Origin: an uncultured Oscillospiraceae bacterium
Lineage (GTDB): Bacteria; Bacillota; Clostridia; Oscillospirales; Oscillospiraceae
Assembly (NCBI GenBank): GCA_900759385.1
Contig: CAAEUZ010000057.1
Location: forward strand, 1 to 21,904
DNA length: 21,904 nucleotides
Direction of reading: 5' to 3'
This document shows, one piece after another, positions 21,764 to 21,904 of the stretch (the stretch's first letter is position 1; each line of letters begins with the position of its first letter). The notes under the pieces are model-generated. The model ran no database searches and was not told the origin of the DNA. It worked only from the letters and a program-made list of their open reading frames with translations. A program made the translations under genes and the position numbers.

Positions 21764-21904
21764 GAATTAAACTATGGCCTTAGCTACCGCGAAATCGCTC
21801 GGCTGCTCGGCAGAAACGTCAGCACGGTGTCGCGGGAGATCCGCCGCAACTGTACCCACATGTACGACATCCCCACCTACTATGAGAAAAAGCTGCGGGC
21901 TACA
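21764..21904 (+). pseudogene. IS30-family transposase N-terminal fragment (cut by window end)
   Basis: The reading frame from about 21764 to the window end gives LNYGLSYREIARLLGRNVST, VSREIRRNCTHMYDIPTYY and EKKLRAT. This is the N-terminal helix-turn-helix of IS30-family transposases (GLSYREIARLLGRxxSTVSREIRRN). The usual family start before this segment is missing: the frame opens immediately after the terminator with no in-frame ATG and no ribosome binding site. It is therefore either a 5'-truncated copy or uses a start I cannot see. Whether the rest is intact lies outside the window. Confidence 0.72.

Noticed and set aside
1..21904. CRISPR arrays, tRNA, rRNA and known riboswitches
   Set aside because: No regularly spaced repeats, no cloverleaf or rRNA segments and no recognisable riboswitch core were found on reading the intergenic regions.

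Overview
The window looks like chromosomal DNA of an anaerobic, low-G+C-phylum (Clostridia-type) bacterium. The basis is strong AGGAGG-type ribosome binding sites, consensus sigma-A promoters with 17-bp spacers, frequent ATA and AGG codons in otherwise GC-rich genes, clostridial-style EtfAB and SLC13 genes, and no respiratory chain genes. The genus cannot be fixed from the sequence alone.

Layout. (1) 1-277 is GC-rich with hairpins and no convincing gene. (2) 278-1518 holds a LysE-type exporter and an XRE/cupin regulator, divergently transcribed from two consensus promoters that face each other across one symmetric palindrome. (3) 1519-1917 holds a hairpin terminator and a frameshifted IS3-family transposase remnant. 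(4) 1918-4806 (minus strand) encodes a crotonase-fold enzyme followed by a FadH/enoate-reductase-type Fe-S flavoenzyme. Divergent from it, 4942-6629 encodes FixA and FixB. (5) 6669-10250 encodes its own sigma-54 (RpoN) and, divergently, a sigma-54-dependent AAA+ activator. (6) 10310-11740 (minus) is an SLC13-like transporter. Divergent from it, 11932-21674 is a nine-gene-scale operon in layout: CaiA-like acyl-CoA dehydrogenase, racemase-type CaiB-family protein, CaiB-type CoA-transferase, second SLC13-like transporter, CaiC-like acyl-CoA ligase, GlcD/LctD-type FAD 2-hydroxyacid dehydrogenase, EtfB and EtfA (eight genes in total). It ends in a very strong terminator. (7) The right edge cuts into an IS30-family transposase fragment.

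Central observation: both divergent intergenic regions (4807-4941 and 11741-11931) carry back-to-back sigma-54 promoters (TGGCAC/T, 5 bp, TTGCT), so four transcription units are predicted to be under RpoN control. The rpoN gene and one enhancer-binding activator lie between them. The window therefore appears to hold a self-contained sigma-54 regulon for the uptake, CoA activation and redox conversion of an unknown carboxylate.

How the genes may work together (inference): an anionic acid enters by one or both SLC13-type carriers and is activated by the CaiC-like ligase or by CoA transfer (CaiB-like). Its CoA ester may be epimerised by the racemase-like protein, rearranged by the crotonase, and reduced or oxidised by the CaiA-like flavoprotein with FixAB. 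The enoate reductase provides a second C=C reduction route, and the LctD-like dehydrogenase with EtfBA provides a 2-hydroxyacid oxidation module. The enzyme set resembles the E. coli cai/fix carnitine system but lacks CaiT, CaiE, FixC and FixX within the window and has anion carriers instead, so the substrate is probably not carnitine.
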